This document shows positions 24,609-32,273 of a DNA stretch of 36,243 nucleotides, one piece after another. The position numbers and the translations under genes are program-made. Each line of letters begins with the position of its first letter. Position 1 is the stretch's first letter. The notes below the pieces were generated by a model that did not search any database, was not told where the DNA came from, and worked only from the letters and a program-made list of their open reading frames with translations. This DNA is from Myxococcales bacterium (GTDB lineage Bacteria; Myxococcota_A; UBA9042; GCA-2863065), in the NCBI GenBank assembly GCA_018780435.1, contig JADMJS010000169.1:1-36243 (forward strand), written 5' to 3'.

Positions 24609-27083
24609 ATGATCACTGCCCAGACCCTCGGCCTCACCACCGCAGCCGGCCTTCCGGTCTCCCTCGTGGGCGTTCGTATGGAGGCGACCCTCACGGGACC
24701 GGTCGCCGAGGTCGCCATCACGCACTCCTACGTCAACTCCGAGGCGATCCCCATCGAGGCCGTCTACATCTTCCCGCTCCCCGAAGGTGCCGCACTCTCT
24801 GGCGTGAGCGCGCTCGTCGATGGACGGGTCATCGAGGGGAGTGTCAAAGAGCGCTCCGACGCGTTCGCGAGCTATGACGACGCGATGGCCGATGGGCACG
24901 GCGCCTTCCTCATCGACCAGGAGCGCGACGACGTCTTCCGGATCTCGGTGGGCAACCTGAACCCGGGCAAATCCGTCGAGATCACCATGCGTTATGCGCT
25001 CCTGGTCGGTCGCGAAGGTCCAGCGCTGCGCCTCCAACTCCCGACCGTCGTCCCGCCTCGTTACGTGCCGGCGAGCGGTATCGTGGGTGTCGTCGGCGAG
25101 ACTGACGATGAACGACTCAACCCCGAACGCCGTGCCCACGTCCCGTACGGGCTCACTTTGGCCGTGAACGCGATCCTCCCGGGCGGCATCACGGCCCTTG
25201 AGTCGCCGTCTCATCCGATCCGTGTGGAGCATCGCCCGGATGGCGCCTTGGTCTCCCTGTCGCGACAGGGCGCCCCGCTCGACCGCGACCTCGTCCTGCT
25301 GATCGAACCGCGTCAGAAGAACCAGCCCTTTGGGGCGGTGGGCCTCGACGCCCAGGGCCGCCGTCATGTGCTCGTGAACTTCGAGCCCGACGTGGAGAGC
25401 TTCCGCGGCGCCGCGGGCGCGCCCATCGAGGCACTCTTTCTGCTCGACTGCTCTGGTTCGATGGAGGGCGACTCCATCACCCAGGCCCGCAGAGCGCTCG
25501 CCTTGTCCATCCGCACGCTTCAGCCGGGCGACACCTTCGACATTGTTCGTTTCGGCTCCACCTTCGACGCGATGTGGGGCAAGTCGCGTGAGTTCACCGA
25601 GGCCACACTCACCGACGCGTCGGCGTGGCTCGCCAAGGTGGGTGCCGACCTCGGTGGCACCGAGATCGCGCCGGCACTGGCGTCGCTCCTCTCTCGGCCC
25701 GCGTCGTCCTCTCACGCGCGCCAGGTCATCCTGCTTACCGATGGTCAAGTGAGCAACGATGACGAGGTGATCGCGCTCGCACGCGGTTACGCCTCTACCG
25801 CCCGCATCTTCTCGTTCGGGATCGGCGGCGGCGTCGGCGAAGCCCTCGTACGGGGTGTCGCGCGCGTCAGTCGCGGCGCCGCCGAGCTCATCGGGTCGGG
25901 TGAACGGATCGAGCCCAAGGTGCTTCGCCAGTTCGGGCGGCTCCGAGAGCCGGCCCTCACCGACGTGCGGGTCGACTTCGGCTCGGCGACGGTAACGCTC
26001 TCCCCCGCGGCCATTCCTCCTGTCTTCAGCGGCGACCGCCTCGCCATCTTCGGGCGCCTCGACGCGGGCGCCCCCACCTCAGCGGCCCTGCGGGTCTCGC
26101 TCCCGGGAGGCCGAGAGATGGCGTGGTCGGTCCCCATCGACTTCGAGCGTCCGACCGCGACCAGCGCCATCGCGACACTCTGGGCCAAGGCCAAGCTCCG
26201 AGAGCTCCTCGACGGGCAGGGGCGACGCACTGGGAGCGCCCAGTCGAAGCGAGCACGTGAGCGAGACGCACGACCGGTCGACCCGGCTCTGGCGTTGGCC
26301 CTCGACTACCAGCTCGCCTACGAGGGGGCGAGCTGGGTGCTGGTCGAGGTCCGGCAGGACGCCGACAAAACCATCATCTCGCCGCAGTTGCGGCCCGTTC
26401 CGGTCGAGGATGAGCTCGCGAACCCGGCCTTCCTCCGAAGCGGCGGCCCTGCTTCCAGGGCAACCTTGGCCCGCTTTGGCCTCGCTCCCTCAAGCGCCCT
26501 GAGGGCACAGCCCACGGGTGCGCCGGTGCCCCCGCCCCCGGCCTCGCCGCCCTGGATGGCGGCGCCCGCTGGCGCCATGCCGCTCCCGGCGCCCAAACGA
26601 GCTGCGCCGGAGTCCACCCGCCAGAAGGGCGCTGGCGGCCCGCTGAAGCGTGCGATGGCAAAGCTCTTCTCGCGGGACACCAGCGACTCGGAGTCCATGT
26701 CGATGCCGCCGAACTACGACGCGGCCCCGTCCGCCGCGCCGAGTGGCGGGGCCGTCGGTGGGGGCTACGGCGGTCCGTCCGGTTCACGGCAGCGGGAAGA
26801 GGCCGTCGACGATCTGCTCTACGACGTGCTGATGCTTCAGCGCGCCGACGGCAGCTTTGCCGACGGGCCGGCTCTGCGAAAGGCGTTAGGGCTGGCGATG
26901 GAGCGACTGGAAGCGGCGGGTGGTGGTGCGTACCGGCTGACCCAGGCCGTCCTGTACTGGCTCGCCTCGGTCCACGGGGCGCGTCGAGCCGAGTGGCAAG
27001 GCGCCGCCGACAAGGCTCGGACTGTCCTCCTCGGTCACCTCGCGGCGACCGACGCCGAGGTCGCGGCCTGGTTCAAGTCTTAA
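24609..27083 (+). CDS. VIT and von Willebrand factor A domain protein
   Basis: ATG 24609 lies 1 bp after the MerR stop; 824 residues. The VIT domain (about 10-140) has HSYVNSEAIPIEAVYIFPLP and NLNPGKSVEITMRYALLVGREG. The VWA domain (about 270-440) has an intact MIDAS start DCSGSM (Asp280, Ser282, Ser284) and GGTEIAPAL with VILLTDGQVSND. Next come a beta region with DVRVDFGSATVTL, the LWAKAKLRELLD segment common in inter-alpha-trypsin-like bacterial proteins, a Pro/Ala/Gly-rich linker (about 630-740) and a C-terminal helical domain (DLLYDVLMLQRADGSF). No signal peptide is present, so it may be cytosolic. Such proteins mediate metal-dependent protein binding; the partner is unknown. Confidence 0.93.
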   Translation: MITAQTLGLTTAAGLPVSLVGVRMEATLTGPVAEVAITHSYVNSEAIPIEAVYIFPLPEGAALSGVSALVDGRVIEGSVKERSDAFASYDDAMADGHGAFLIDQERDDVFRISVGNLNPGKSVEITMRYALLVGREGPALRLQLPTVVPPRYVPASGIVGVVGETDDERLNPERRAHVPYGLTLAVNAILPGGITALESPSHPIRVEHRPDGALVSLSRQGAPLDRDLVLLIEPRQKNQPFGAVGLDAQGRRHVLVNFEPDVESFRGAAGAPIEALFLLDCSGSMEGDSITQARRALALSIRTLQPGDTFDIVRFGSTFDAMWGKSREFTEATLTDASAWLAKVGADLGGTEIAPALASLLSRPASSSHARQVILLTDGQVSNDDEVIALARGYASTARIFSFGIGGGVGEALVRGVARVSRGAAELIGSGERIEPKVLRQFGRLREPALTDVRVDFGSATVTLSPAAIPPVFSGDRLAIFGRLDAGAPTSAALRVSLPGGREMAWSVPIDFERPTATSAIATLWAKAKLRELLDGQGRRTGSAQSKRARERDARPVDPALALALDYQLAYEGASWVLVEVRQDADKTIISPQLRPVPVEDELANPAFLRSGGPASRATLARFGLAPSSALRAQPTGAPVPPPPASPPWMAAPAGAMPLPAPKRAAPESTRQKGAGGPLKRAMAKLFSRDTSDSESMSMPPNYDAAPSAAPSGGAVGGGYGGPSGSRQREEAVDDLLYDVLMLQRADGSFADGPALRKALGLAMERLEAAGGGAYRLTQAVLYWLASVHGARRAEWQGAADKARTVLLGHLAATDAEVAAWFKS

Positions 27084-27087
27084 ATGA

Positions 27088-27114
27088 AAAAGCCCCGGCA
27101 GTGCCGAGGCTTTT
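27088..27114. terminator. bidirectional rho-independent terminator (left copy)
   Basis: A 12-bp stem (27088-27099 with 27103-27114, one G-T pair) with a 3-nt loop, flanked by A and T runs, so it can act on both strands. It lies 4 bp after the VIT/VWA stop and shields that gene from the element. It is duplicated at 36161-36187. Confidence 0.88.
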
Positions 27115-27116
27115 CC

Positions 27117-27161
27117 TGGTGGAGATGATGGGGATCGAACCCACGACCTCAGGCTTGCGAT
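27117..27161 (-). pseudogene. tRNA-Ala 3' fragment displaced by integration
   Basis: On the minus strand this is a tRNA 3' half from position 32 through CCA (27117-27119). The T arm and acceptor 3' strand are intact, but the sequence beyond 27161 does not continue the anticodon stem. It is the remnant left at attL; the restored gene is at the right edge. Confidence 0.9.
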
Positions 27162-27280
27162 TGCTGCTGGTCCCGTTGCGGCATGTATCGGCAAGTAGGC
27201 GCTACGCTCAGGAAGCGCAGTAGCCACCGGGGTTCATGCAGCGGCATCTATCGGCGCGCATCGGCTGGCTTGTGGACTGG

Positions 27281-27332
27281 ACCGGTTGCCGCTACGGTTG
27301 CCAGGTCCGCGTGTGTCACTTCTGGCAACCGG
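27281..27332. promoter_or_regulatory. left array of three integrase arm-type-like sites
   Basis: Three related sites: accggttgcc (27281-27290), cggttgccag (27295-27304) and, in opposite orientation, ctggcaaccgg (27322-27332). The same three occur in the same order at 36089-36138. They sit just upstream of the integrase gene, so they may serve both as integrase arm sites and as an autoregulatory operator. Confidence 0.7.
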
Positions 27333-27368
27333 ACTTGGCGCCCTTCCGACCGGGCGCGAGGGGGAACG

Positions 27369-28784
27369 GTGCCGAACGTGAAGATCTCGAAGCGGAGCGT
27401 CGACGGCGTCGAACCGGAGCCGGGCCGTGACGTCTACCTCTGGGATACCGAGTTGAAGGGCTTTGCAGTCAAGGTGAAGCCGTCCGGCTCCAAGACGTTT
27501 GTGGTTCGCTATCACTCGCCGGTACACGACGACGCCCACGGTGGGAAGTCGCGCACCTACACGATCGGCCGGTACGGTGCCGCACTGACGCCCGAGCTCG
27601 CCCGCGCGGAAGCAAAACGAGTCCTGGCCGAGGTTGCGCTTGGGCGTGACCCTGCCGACGAGAAGGCTGCTGCGAAGGGGGCGGGAATGACTGTTGGCGA
27701 GCTCTGCGACCTCTACCGGGCGGAGGGTTCTGCGCTCAAGAAGCCGGCCACGCTCAAGATGGACCGGAGCCGCATCGACTGCCATATCCGCCCGACCCTT
27801 GGGACCATGCAGGTCTCGGCCGTGAAGCGCGCTGACGTCGAACGGCTGCTGCAGCGCATAGCTACCGGCGGGACGGCGACGATGGACCGCCGGAAGGGTG
27901 AAAAGCCGAACGCGACCCACTTGGTGCGGGGGGGGACGGGCGCGGCCACGCGGACCGTGGCGCTGTTCCAAGCCATTCTCGAGTTCGCGTGCAATCGGGG
28001 CATCCTCGCCGTGAACGTTGCAAAGGGGGTCAAGCGGTTCAAGGGAAAGAAGATCGAGCGGTTCCTGTCCGAGCTCGAGCTGGCGCGGCTCGGTGACGCC
28101 TTGGCCGACCTCGAACGCTGCGGGGTCTACAACGCGGCACCGCTGCAGGCGATCCGACTCCTCACCCTTACGGGCTGCCGGCGGAACGAAGTGTTGGAAC
28201 TTCGATGGGAGTACCTCGACGAGGAGCGGTCCCTGTTTCGCCTGCCCGACTCCAAGACGGGCCAGAAGATCGTTCAGATTGGCGCCGACGCGCTCGGTCT
28301 CCTGAACCGGCTGCCGCGGGACCCTTCGGGATGGATCTTCCCCGGCGACGTTCCCGGCGAACACTACAAGAACATTGCCCGCGTGTGGGAGGCTGTGCGG
28401 AAGCGTGCCGAGCTGCGGGACGTGCGTTTGCACGACCTCCGGCACACGTTCGCATCCCGGGGGGTCTCGGACGGCGCCAGCTTGCCGATCATCGGGAGGT
28501 TGCTCGGGCACTCGAACCCCTCGACGACGCAGCGATATGCGCACCTTTCGGACGATCCGTTGCGGGCTGCTGCGGATCGGACTTCCCGAACGATCGCGGC
28601 TGCGATGCTCTCGACGTCGACACCACAGAGTCCCGTACCGACGACATCGGCGGTACGGGAGGAACCCGACGTTGGCGTGCCCGAGCTGTCCAGTTCACCC
28701 TCGCCGTCGGCCCGGTCGGTCTGCGGCCCGATGCGCGCGGCACGGCCGCGGAACGCCTTGCGCGGTCAGCGTCCCGGGGCATAG
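27369..28784 (+). CDS. int: tyrosine site-specific integrase
   Basis: GTG 27369 follows GAGGGGGA with good spacing and gives 471 residues; an earlier in-frame ATG would put attL-proximal DNA into the protein and lacks such a site. An N-terminal DUF4102-like arm-binding domain (DVYLWDTELKGFAVKVKPSG, YTIGRYGALT-like segment, EVALGRDP) precedes a core-binding SAM-like domain (MTVGELCDLYRAEG). The catalytic domain carries Arg271 (TGCRRNEVLELRW), His355 and Arg358 (LHDLRHTF), His381 (LLGHSN) and nucleophile Tyr390 (TTQRYAHLS). A Ser/Pro/Arg-rich tail of about 75 residues after the catalytic domain is unusual. It should recombine attL with attR and attP with the tRNA-Ala gene. It lies next to attL. 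Confidence 0.96.
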   Translation: MPNVKISKRSVDGVEPEPGRDVYLWDTELKGFAVKVKPSGSKTFVVRYHSPVHDDAHGGKSRTYTIGRYGAALTPELARAEAKRVLAEVALGRDPADEKAAAKGAGMTVGELCDLYRAEGSALKKPATLKMDRSRIDCHIRPTLGTMQVSAVKRADVERLLQRIATGGTATMDRRKGEKPNATHLVRGGTGAATRTVALFQAILEFACNRGILAVNVAKGVKRFKGKKIERFLSELELARLGDALADLERCGVYNAAPLQAIRLLTLTGCRRNEVLELRWEYLDEERSLFRLPDSKTGQKIVQIGADALGLLNRLPRDPSGWIFPGDVPGEHYKNIARVWEAVRKRAELRDVRLHDLRHTFASRGVSDGASLPIIGRLLGHSNPSTTQRYAHLSDDPLRAAADRTSRTIAAAMLSTSTPQSPVPTTSAVREEPDVGVPELSSSPSPSARSVCGPMRAARPRNALRGQRPGA

Positions 28785-28894
28785 TCACGACTCGGGCAGG
28801 GATAGGCCGGCCAGCCGACAAGCCGTTCCGCACCAACGGTTTCCCTTGCCTGACCTTCAAGGTGCATGAATGCCCGGTGCCGGGGGTCGCAACA

Positions 28895-29638
28895 ATGCCG
28901 AGAGCCTATCTGCCGCTGAAAGAACTGGTGGCCGCGTTCTTCGAGAACGGGAGTCGAACGCAGGGGTATGTCTGGCGAGCCATTGCAGAACACGCCAGCC
29001 CCAACTGTTGGGATTGGGTTCCCGATAAGTACGGTTTGATCGATGGCGAGTGGGGAGACTCGCGCTTCCCTGCGGACACCTTCGAAGATGGCTGGACTGG
29101 CGAGGTCATCGCGGCCGGCGCCGTTGCTGAAGGCATTGTGACTCGACGCCTGGACCACTTTGACCGCCTAAGCCCGGGGTTTCAATTCGCTCCTGATCCC
29201 GACCATGTGTGGGTCAAGCAGTCCGCGATCGATGCGTGGTGCACTGCCTTCCGCTTCTCGTCGCCTCTCAAACCCTACAACGAGATCAAGGCTGGTTTCT
29301 CGTCGGGCCCGCTCTGGATTGCGGATCTGCCGGATGACCTCCGCGACAAAGTGCCCGACTACGGATCGGAGCATGTGGCCGGGCGCACTCAATCGCGGAA
29401 TGCCTCTTTGCGGGACGTCAAGGACGTACTTGGCGCCCTCGTAGCCTGGGCCAAGCCCAACGGCGAGAAGCTGAAGGAGGACGACGCGAGAGGACGCGTC
29501 GAGAAGAAGCTGGGCGGCAAGGTACCGAGGGAATTTTGGAGGAAGCTCTGGCGAGAAGATGTGCCGGCCGAATTGAAGCACAAAGGCCGACCGAAGAAGC
29601 CTGCCGAGACCCCCGCGGAAAACCTCTCGACAGGTTGA
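28895..29638 (+). CDS. hypothetical mobile-element protein with Lys/Pro/Ala/Glu-rich tail
   Basis: I take ATG 28895, preceded by GGGGG; GTG 28877 and 28862 are in-frame alternatives and longer versions overlap the integrase. The product is about 247 residues. It begins with a helix-rich stretch (MPRAYLPLKELVAAFFENGS), then an aromatic acidic region (CWDWVPDKYGLIDGEWGDSR) and a strand-helix region (VWVKQSAIDAWCTAFRF). A charged helix (GEKLKEDDARGRVEKKLGGK) and REFWRKLWREDVPAELKHKG follow, with a basic PAETPAEN tail. It has no signal peptide. I recognise no family. The last part, with helix-loop-helix and basic character, would suit DNA or protein binding. It sits between integrase and the HTH gene. 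Confidence 0.72.
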   Translation: MPRAYLPLKELVAAFFENGSRTQGYVWRAIAEHASPNCWDWVPDKYGLIDGEWGDSRFPADTFEDGWTGEVIAAGAVAEGIVTRRLDHFDRLSPGFQFAPDPDHVWVKQSAIDAWCTAFRFSSPLKPYNEIKAGFSSGPLWIADLPDDLRDKVPDYGSEHVAGRTQSRNASLRDVKDVLGALVAWAKPNGEKLKEDDARGRVEKKLGGKVPREFWRKLWREDVPAELKHKGRPKKPAETPAENLSTG

Positions 29639-29646
29639 CTCCGAAG

Positions 29647-29706
29647 ACCCCCGCAGAAAACCCGCCGAAAACCCCGCAAAGAACCCCGCAGAGAACCCCG
29701 CAGAAA
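29647..29706. repeat. five 12-bp tandem repeats after the hypothetical gene
   Basis: Units of 12 bp of the form acccccgcagaa, aacccgccgaaa, accccgcaaaga, accccgcagaga and accccgcagaaa run without gaps. They continue the motif encoding PAETPAEN at the end of the upstream gene but in another frame, after its stop codon. They are probably a decayed or slipped extension of the Pro/Ala/Glu tail. Confidence 0.8.
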
Positions 29707-29811
29707 CCTGTGCGTGGCACGGTTTTCCTTCCTCGACTTGCAAGCTCAACATCCGGTTCTCTTCCCGGGTAGCCGCACTCATGCAGCTACCCAACCGGGA
29801 TAGGAACGACC

Positions 29812-30093
29812 ATGCAAATGCAAGCAACGCCAGGGAAGCGGCTCCGCACCGCAGCGGCGGCGGAGTACCTCGGGCTCAAGCCCGGGACTCTTGAGAAGTA
29901 CAGAATCTACGGGGGCGGCCCCCTGTTCGAGAAGCTCGGGCGCCGGATCGTCGTCTACACGGCGGCTGCACTCGACGAGTGGGCGGCGCGAGGCCGGTCG
30001 ACCTCGACCAGTGACCCGAGCGCGACGGCGCTCCGGCCGCGATCTGCCCGGACCCCCCGTCACCCGAAGGCAGCTGCAGCGGTGGCGCCGTGA
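29812..30093 (+). CDS. helix-turn-helix (HTH_17/AlpA-type) protein, candidate excisionase or regulator
   Basis: A 93-residue protein. Residues about 10-60 form the MerR-like winged helix of HTH_17: RLRTAAAAEYLGLKPGTLEK, then YRIYGGGPLFEKLGRRIVVY and TAAALDEWAARG. The rest is a basic Pro/Arg/Ala tail. This fold is used by excisionases (directionality factors) and small regulators such as AlpA in integrative elements. GATAGGA lies before ATG 29812. The stop overlaps the GTG start of the Prim-Pol gene (GTGA), so the two are coupled. As excisionase it would bind near the ends to direct integrase to excision. Confidence 0.85.
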   Translation: MQMQATPGKRLRTAAAAEYLGLKPGTLEKYRIYGGGPLFEKLGRRIVVYTAAALDEWAARGRSTSTSDPSATALRPRSARTPRHPKAAAAVAP

Positions 30094-32273
30094 GCACTCG
30101 TGCGAAAATGGCGTCGGGGTACGCGGCAAAAGGGTGGGTCCCGGTCCCGATTCCCCCGGGAGAAAAGGGACCACGATTCAAGGGCTGGCCGTCTCTTCGG
30201 GTCGAGGGGGAGAACCTCGTTCACACGATCGGGGACGGGTGTCGGCGCCAGCCCCTGGTGGACGCCTTCGCCGGGGACGGGAACATCGGCATTCTCATGG
30301 GCGACGCGTCCGGTTCCCTGGTTGACGTCGACCTCGACGACAAGAACGGCGATGTGGAACGGCTCGCGCCGCGGTTCCTGCCGCCCACGCCGTTGACCTT
30401 CGGGCGGGCGAGTAAGCCGCGGTCACACTGGCTCTACCAAACGGAGCCGGCTCACAGGGTGGGCTTGCAGCTACCGAAGGATCTCGGCGGCATGATGCTC
30501 GAGATCCGGTCCACCGGTTGCCAGACCATGGCCCCCGGTTCGGTTCACCCTTCGGGCGAGTGGGTGCAGTGGTCCTCTGGGGCGGAGCCGACGGCGCCGC
30601 CGGCCGCCGTCAGCCGAGGCGTGCTGGACGATAGGTGCCGGCGCTTGTGCGCGGCGGCGCTCCTGGTCCGCGGTGGTCTCCTCGACGACGACGCAACGGC
30701 CGCAGGCCTTGACCTGGACTCAGCGGAGCTCTGCGCGAGGGTCCCTGCCGAGTACCAGGCGACCGTGCGCCAGTGGTTCGGTCTGTCGGTCGAGTCGTCA
30801 GCGGGCCCCCGCGGAAAGGTGGACGCATCGAACGACGTTCGGGAGGCTATGGCGCGGTACGTTCGCGAGCGGACTCCCTCCGATTGGCCCGAGTCGTCAC
30901 CCGGGCCATGCCCCGCGCATTCCGACGATGGTCCGCAGGATCGGCACTTCAAGCGGGCACCGGACTCGCACCGCTGGTTGTGCTTTGGGACGCACCCAGC
31001 CGACTGCGGCAAGCCTACTGCGAAGGGTGACGCCTACACGGGCGACGTGCTCGACCTCGACGCCTACAGGGCCGGCCACCGCGGTCAACGCGGACTGGTC
31101 GACTACCTCAAAGCCCAGGGGTACCTCTCCGAGCGAGCGGTGTCGGAATGGGCGCACAAGCCTCCGCCGCTGCCGTCCGTACTGACGCCCCCCAAGGGGC
31201 CCGCGGCGCCGTCGCTTGAGCTGCCGACACTCGGTGCGACAGTCGACGAGTCGTTTCGGCGCTTCAAACGCCGGGGGGCCGGCGAAGAGACCCCGATCCC
31301 AACACCCTGGCCGAGTCTCAACAAGGCACTGAACGGCGGATTCTGGCCCGGGATGCACGTCCTGGTTGGGAACACCGGGAGCGGCAAGAGTCAGTTCGCG
31401 TTGCAGATCGCGGTTCACGGCGCCGAGCTCGGAGTACCGGTGCTCTATCTCGCGCTCGAACTGGGCCACGCGGACACCGATGCACGGGTTGCAGCGCTTC
31501 TGACGGATGCAGGTTGGAGCGATCTCTATTACGGCCGGAACCTGCAGCCGCTGTGTGACGACCTCGCGGAGCGTATCGCGGCGCTCCCTTTCGTCCGGAT
31601 CGTAGCCAAGCCCTACGGCTGGCCCTACGGCGACGCTGAACCCCTGGCGCGGGCGATGCTGGACAGATACCGATCGGCAGTCCGGGATGAGGCGGGCCAT
31701 GTGACGAGGCCATTTCTCGTTGTGTTGGACTACCTACAGATCGTTTCGAGCAACCAGCCAAACGAAGAGCTACGGGAGCGGATCGGCAAAGCCTCGGGTG
31801 CGTGCCGGGCCATCGCTCGCGAGCTGGACGCGGCGGTGTTGGTAGTTTCCAGTACCTCGCGAGAGAACGGCGGCGCTCTCGCGGGACAGCCGGTCCGGTC
31901 CGAGGGTAAGGGCGACAACAAGGGGCCGGTATTCGCTTGGGATGAGCCGCCATCGTTCATGGTCGGCAAGGGGAAGGAAGCGGGAGAGATCGAGTTCTGC
32001 GCCGATAGCGTGCTGGTCTTGGCGAGAGAAGTTCTCACCGACGCGGCCCGACTGGCTGGCGACCCGACGCCAATTCATGTTGCGGTTGCCAAGCAACGTG
32101 CCGGGGCACCGTCATGGGTCTCTGGGATGTACTTCAACGGGCACCGGTTCACCGAAGGAAAGCCGGGGCCGGGCGCGGTCAAGTTTGGCGCCTGGCTGAA
32201 CCCGCTATCGCGTCCCGCCGTACCCTCGCCCGGCCCCGCGCGAAAAGACGACTGCGGCTTTACGCTGCCGTGA
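30090..32273 (+). CDS. Prim-Pol primase/polymerase fused to DnaB-type helicase
   Basis: GTG 30090 overlaps the HTH stop; 727 residues. The N-terminal bifunctional Prim-Pol domain (about 5-200) begins ASGYAAKGWVPVPIPPGEKG and holds the metal motif VDVDLDD (Asp79, Asp81) and His113 (SHWLY). A Cys/His segment at about 274-310 (CPAHSDD, then WLCFGTHPADCGK) is a possible zinc finger. The C-terminal RecA-like helicase domain (about 400-690) has Walker A GNTGSGKS (427-434) and Walker B LVVLDYLQI (Asp547), typical of DnaB/RepA-type replicative helicases. It should prime and unwind element DNA after excision. This architecture is known for replication proteins of integrative elements and phage satellites. 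The Cys cluster in the middle looks complete. Confidence 0.93.
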   Translation: MSTRAKMASGYAAKGWVPVPIPPGEKGPRFKGWPSLRVEGENLVHTIGDGCRRQPLVDAFAGDGNIGILMGDASGSLVDVDLDDKNGDVERLAPRFLPPTPLTFGRASKPRSHWLYQTEPAHRVGLQLPKDLGGMMLEIRSTGCQTMAPGSVHPSGEWVQWSSGAEPTAPPAAVSRGVLDDRCRRLCAAALLVRGGLLDDDATAAGLDLDSAELCARVPAEYQATVRQWFGLSVESSAGPRGKVDASNDVREAMARYVRERTPSDWPESSPGPCPAHSDDGPQDRHFKRAPDSHRWLCFGTHPADCGKPTAKGDAYTGDVLDLDAYRAGHRGQRGLVDYLKAQGYLSERAVSEWAHKPPPLPSVLTPPKGPAAPSLELPTLGATVDESFRRFKRRGAGEETPIPTPWPSLNKALNGGFWPGMHVLVGNTGSGKSQFALQIAVHGAELGVPVLYLALELGHADTDARVAALLTDAGWSDLYYGRNLQPLCDDLAERIAALPFVRIVAKPYGWPYGDAEPLARAMLDRYRSAVRDEAGHVTRPFLVVLDYLQIVSSNQPNEELRERIGKASGACRAIARELDAAVLVVSSTSRENGGALAGQPVRSEGKGDNKGPVFAWDEPPSFMVGKGKEAGEIEFCADSVLVLAREVLTDAARLAGDPTPIHVAVAKQRAGAPSWVSGMYFNGHRFTEGKPGPGAVKFGAWLNPLSRPAVPSPGPARKDDCGFTLP

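Larger units (their letters stand above)
27086..27161. repeat. attL: left copy of the 76-bp direct repeat
   Basis: Identical over 76 bp to 36159-36234. It contains a terminator hairpin and the 3' half of tRNA-Ala up to the anticodon loop. Identity ends with TTGCGAT (27155-27161), a likely 7-bp strand-exchange region. To the left of it is CAGGC and to the right the element-derived TGCTG. This is the displaced host copy; the element starts at 27162. Confidence 0.93.

Noticed and set aside
24555..25748. 397-residue reading frame on the minus strand
   Set aside because: It lies fully opposite the VIT/VWA gene, has biased Asp/Arg/Gly composition, and shows no domain; a GC-rich antisense shadow.
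27183..27368. In-frame N-terminal extension of the integrase from ATG 27183
   Set aside because: It would encode Arg-rich sequence across the arm-site array, and GTG 27369 has a good ribosome-binding site and begins the arm-binding domain directly.
27234..28544. 436-residue reading frame on the minus strand opposite the integrase
   Set aside because: Antisense shadow; the plus strand has a complete catalytic tyrosine recombinase.
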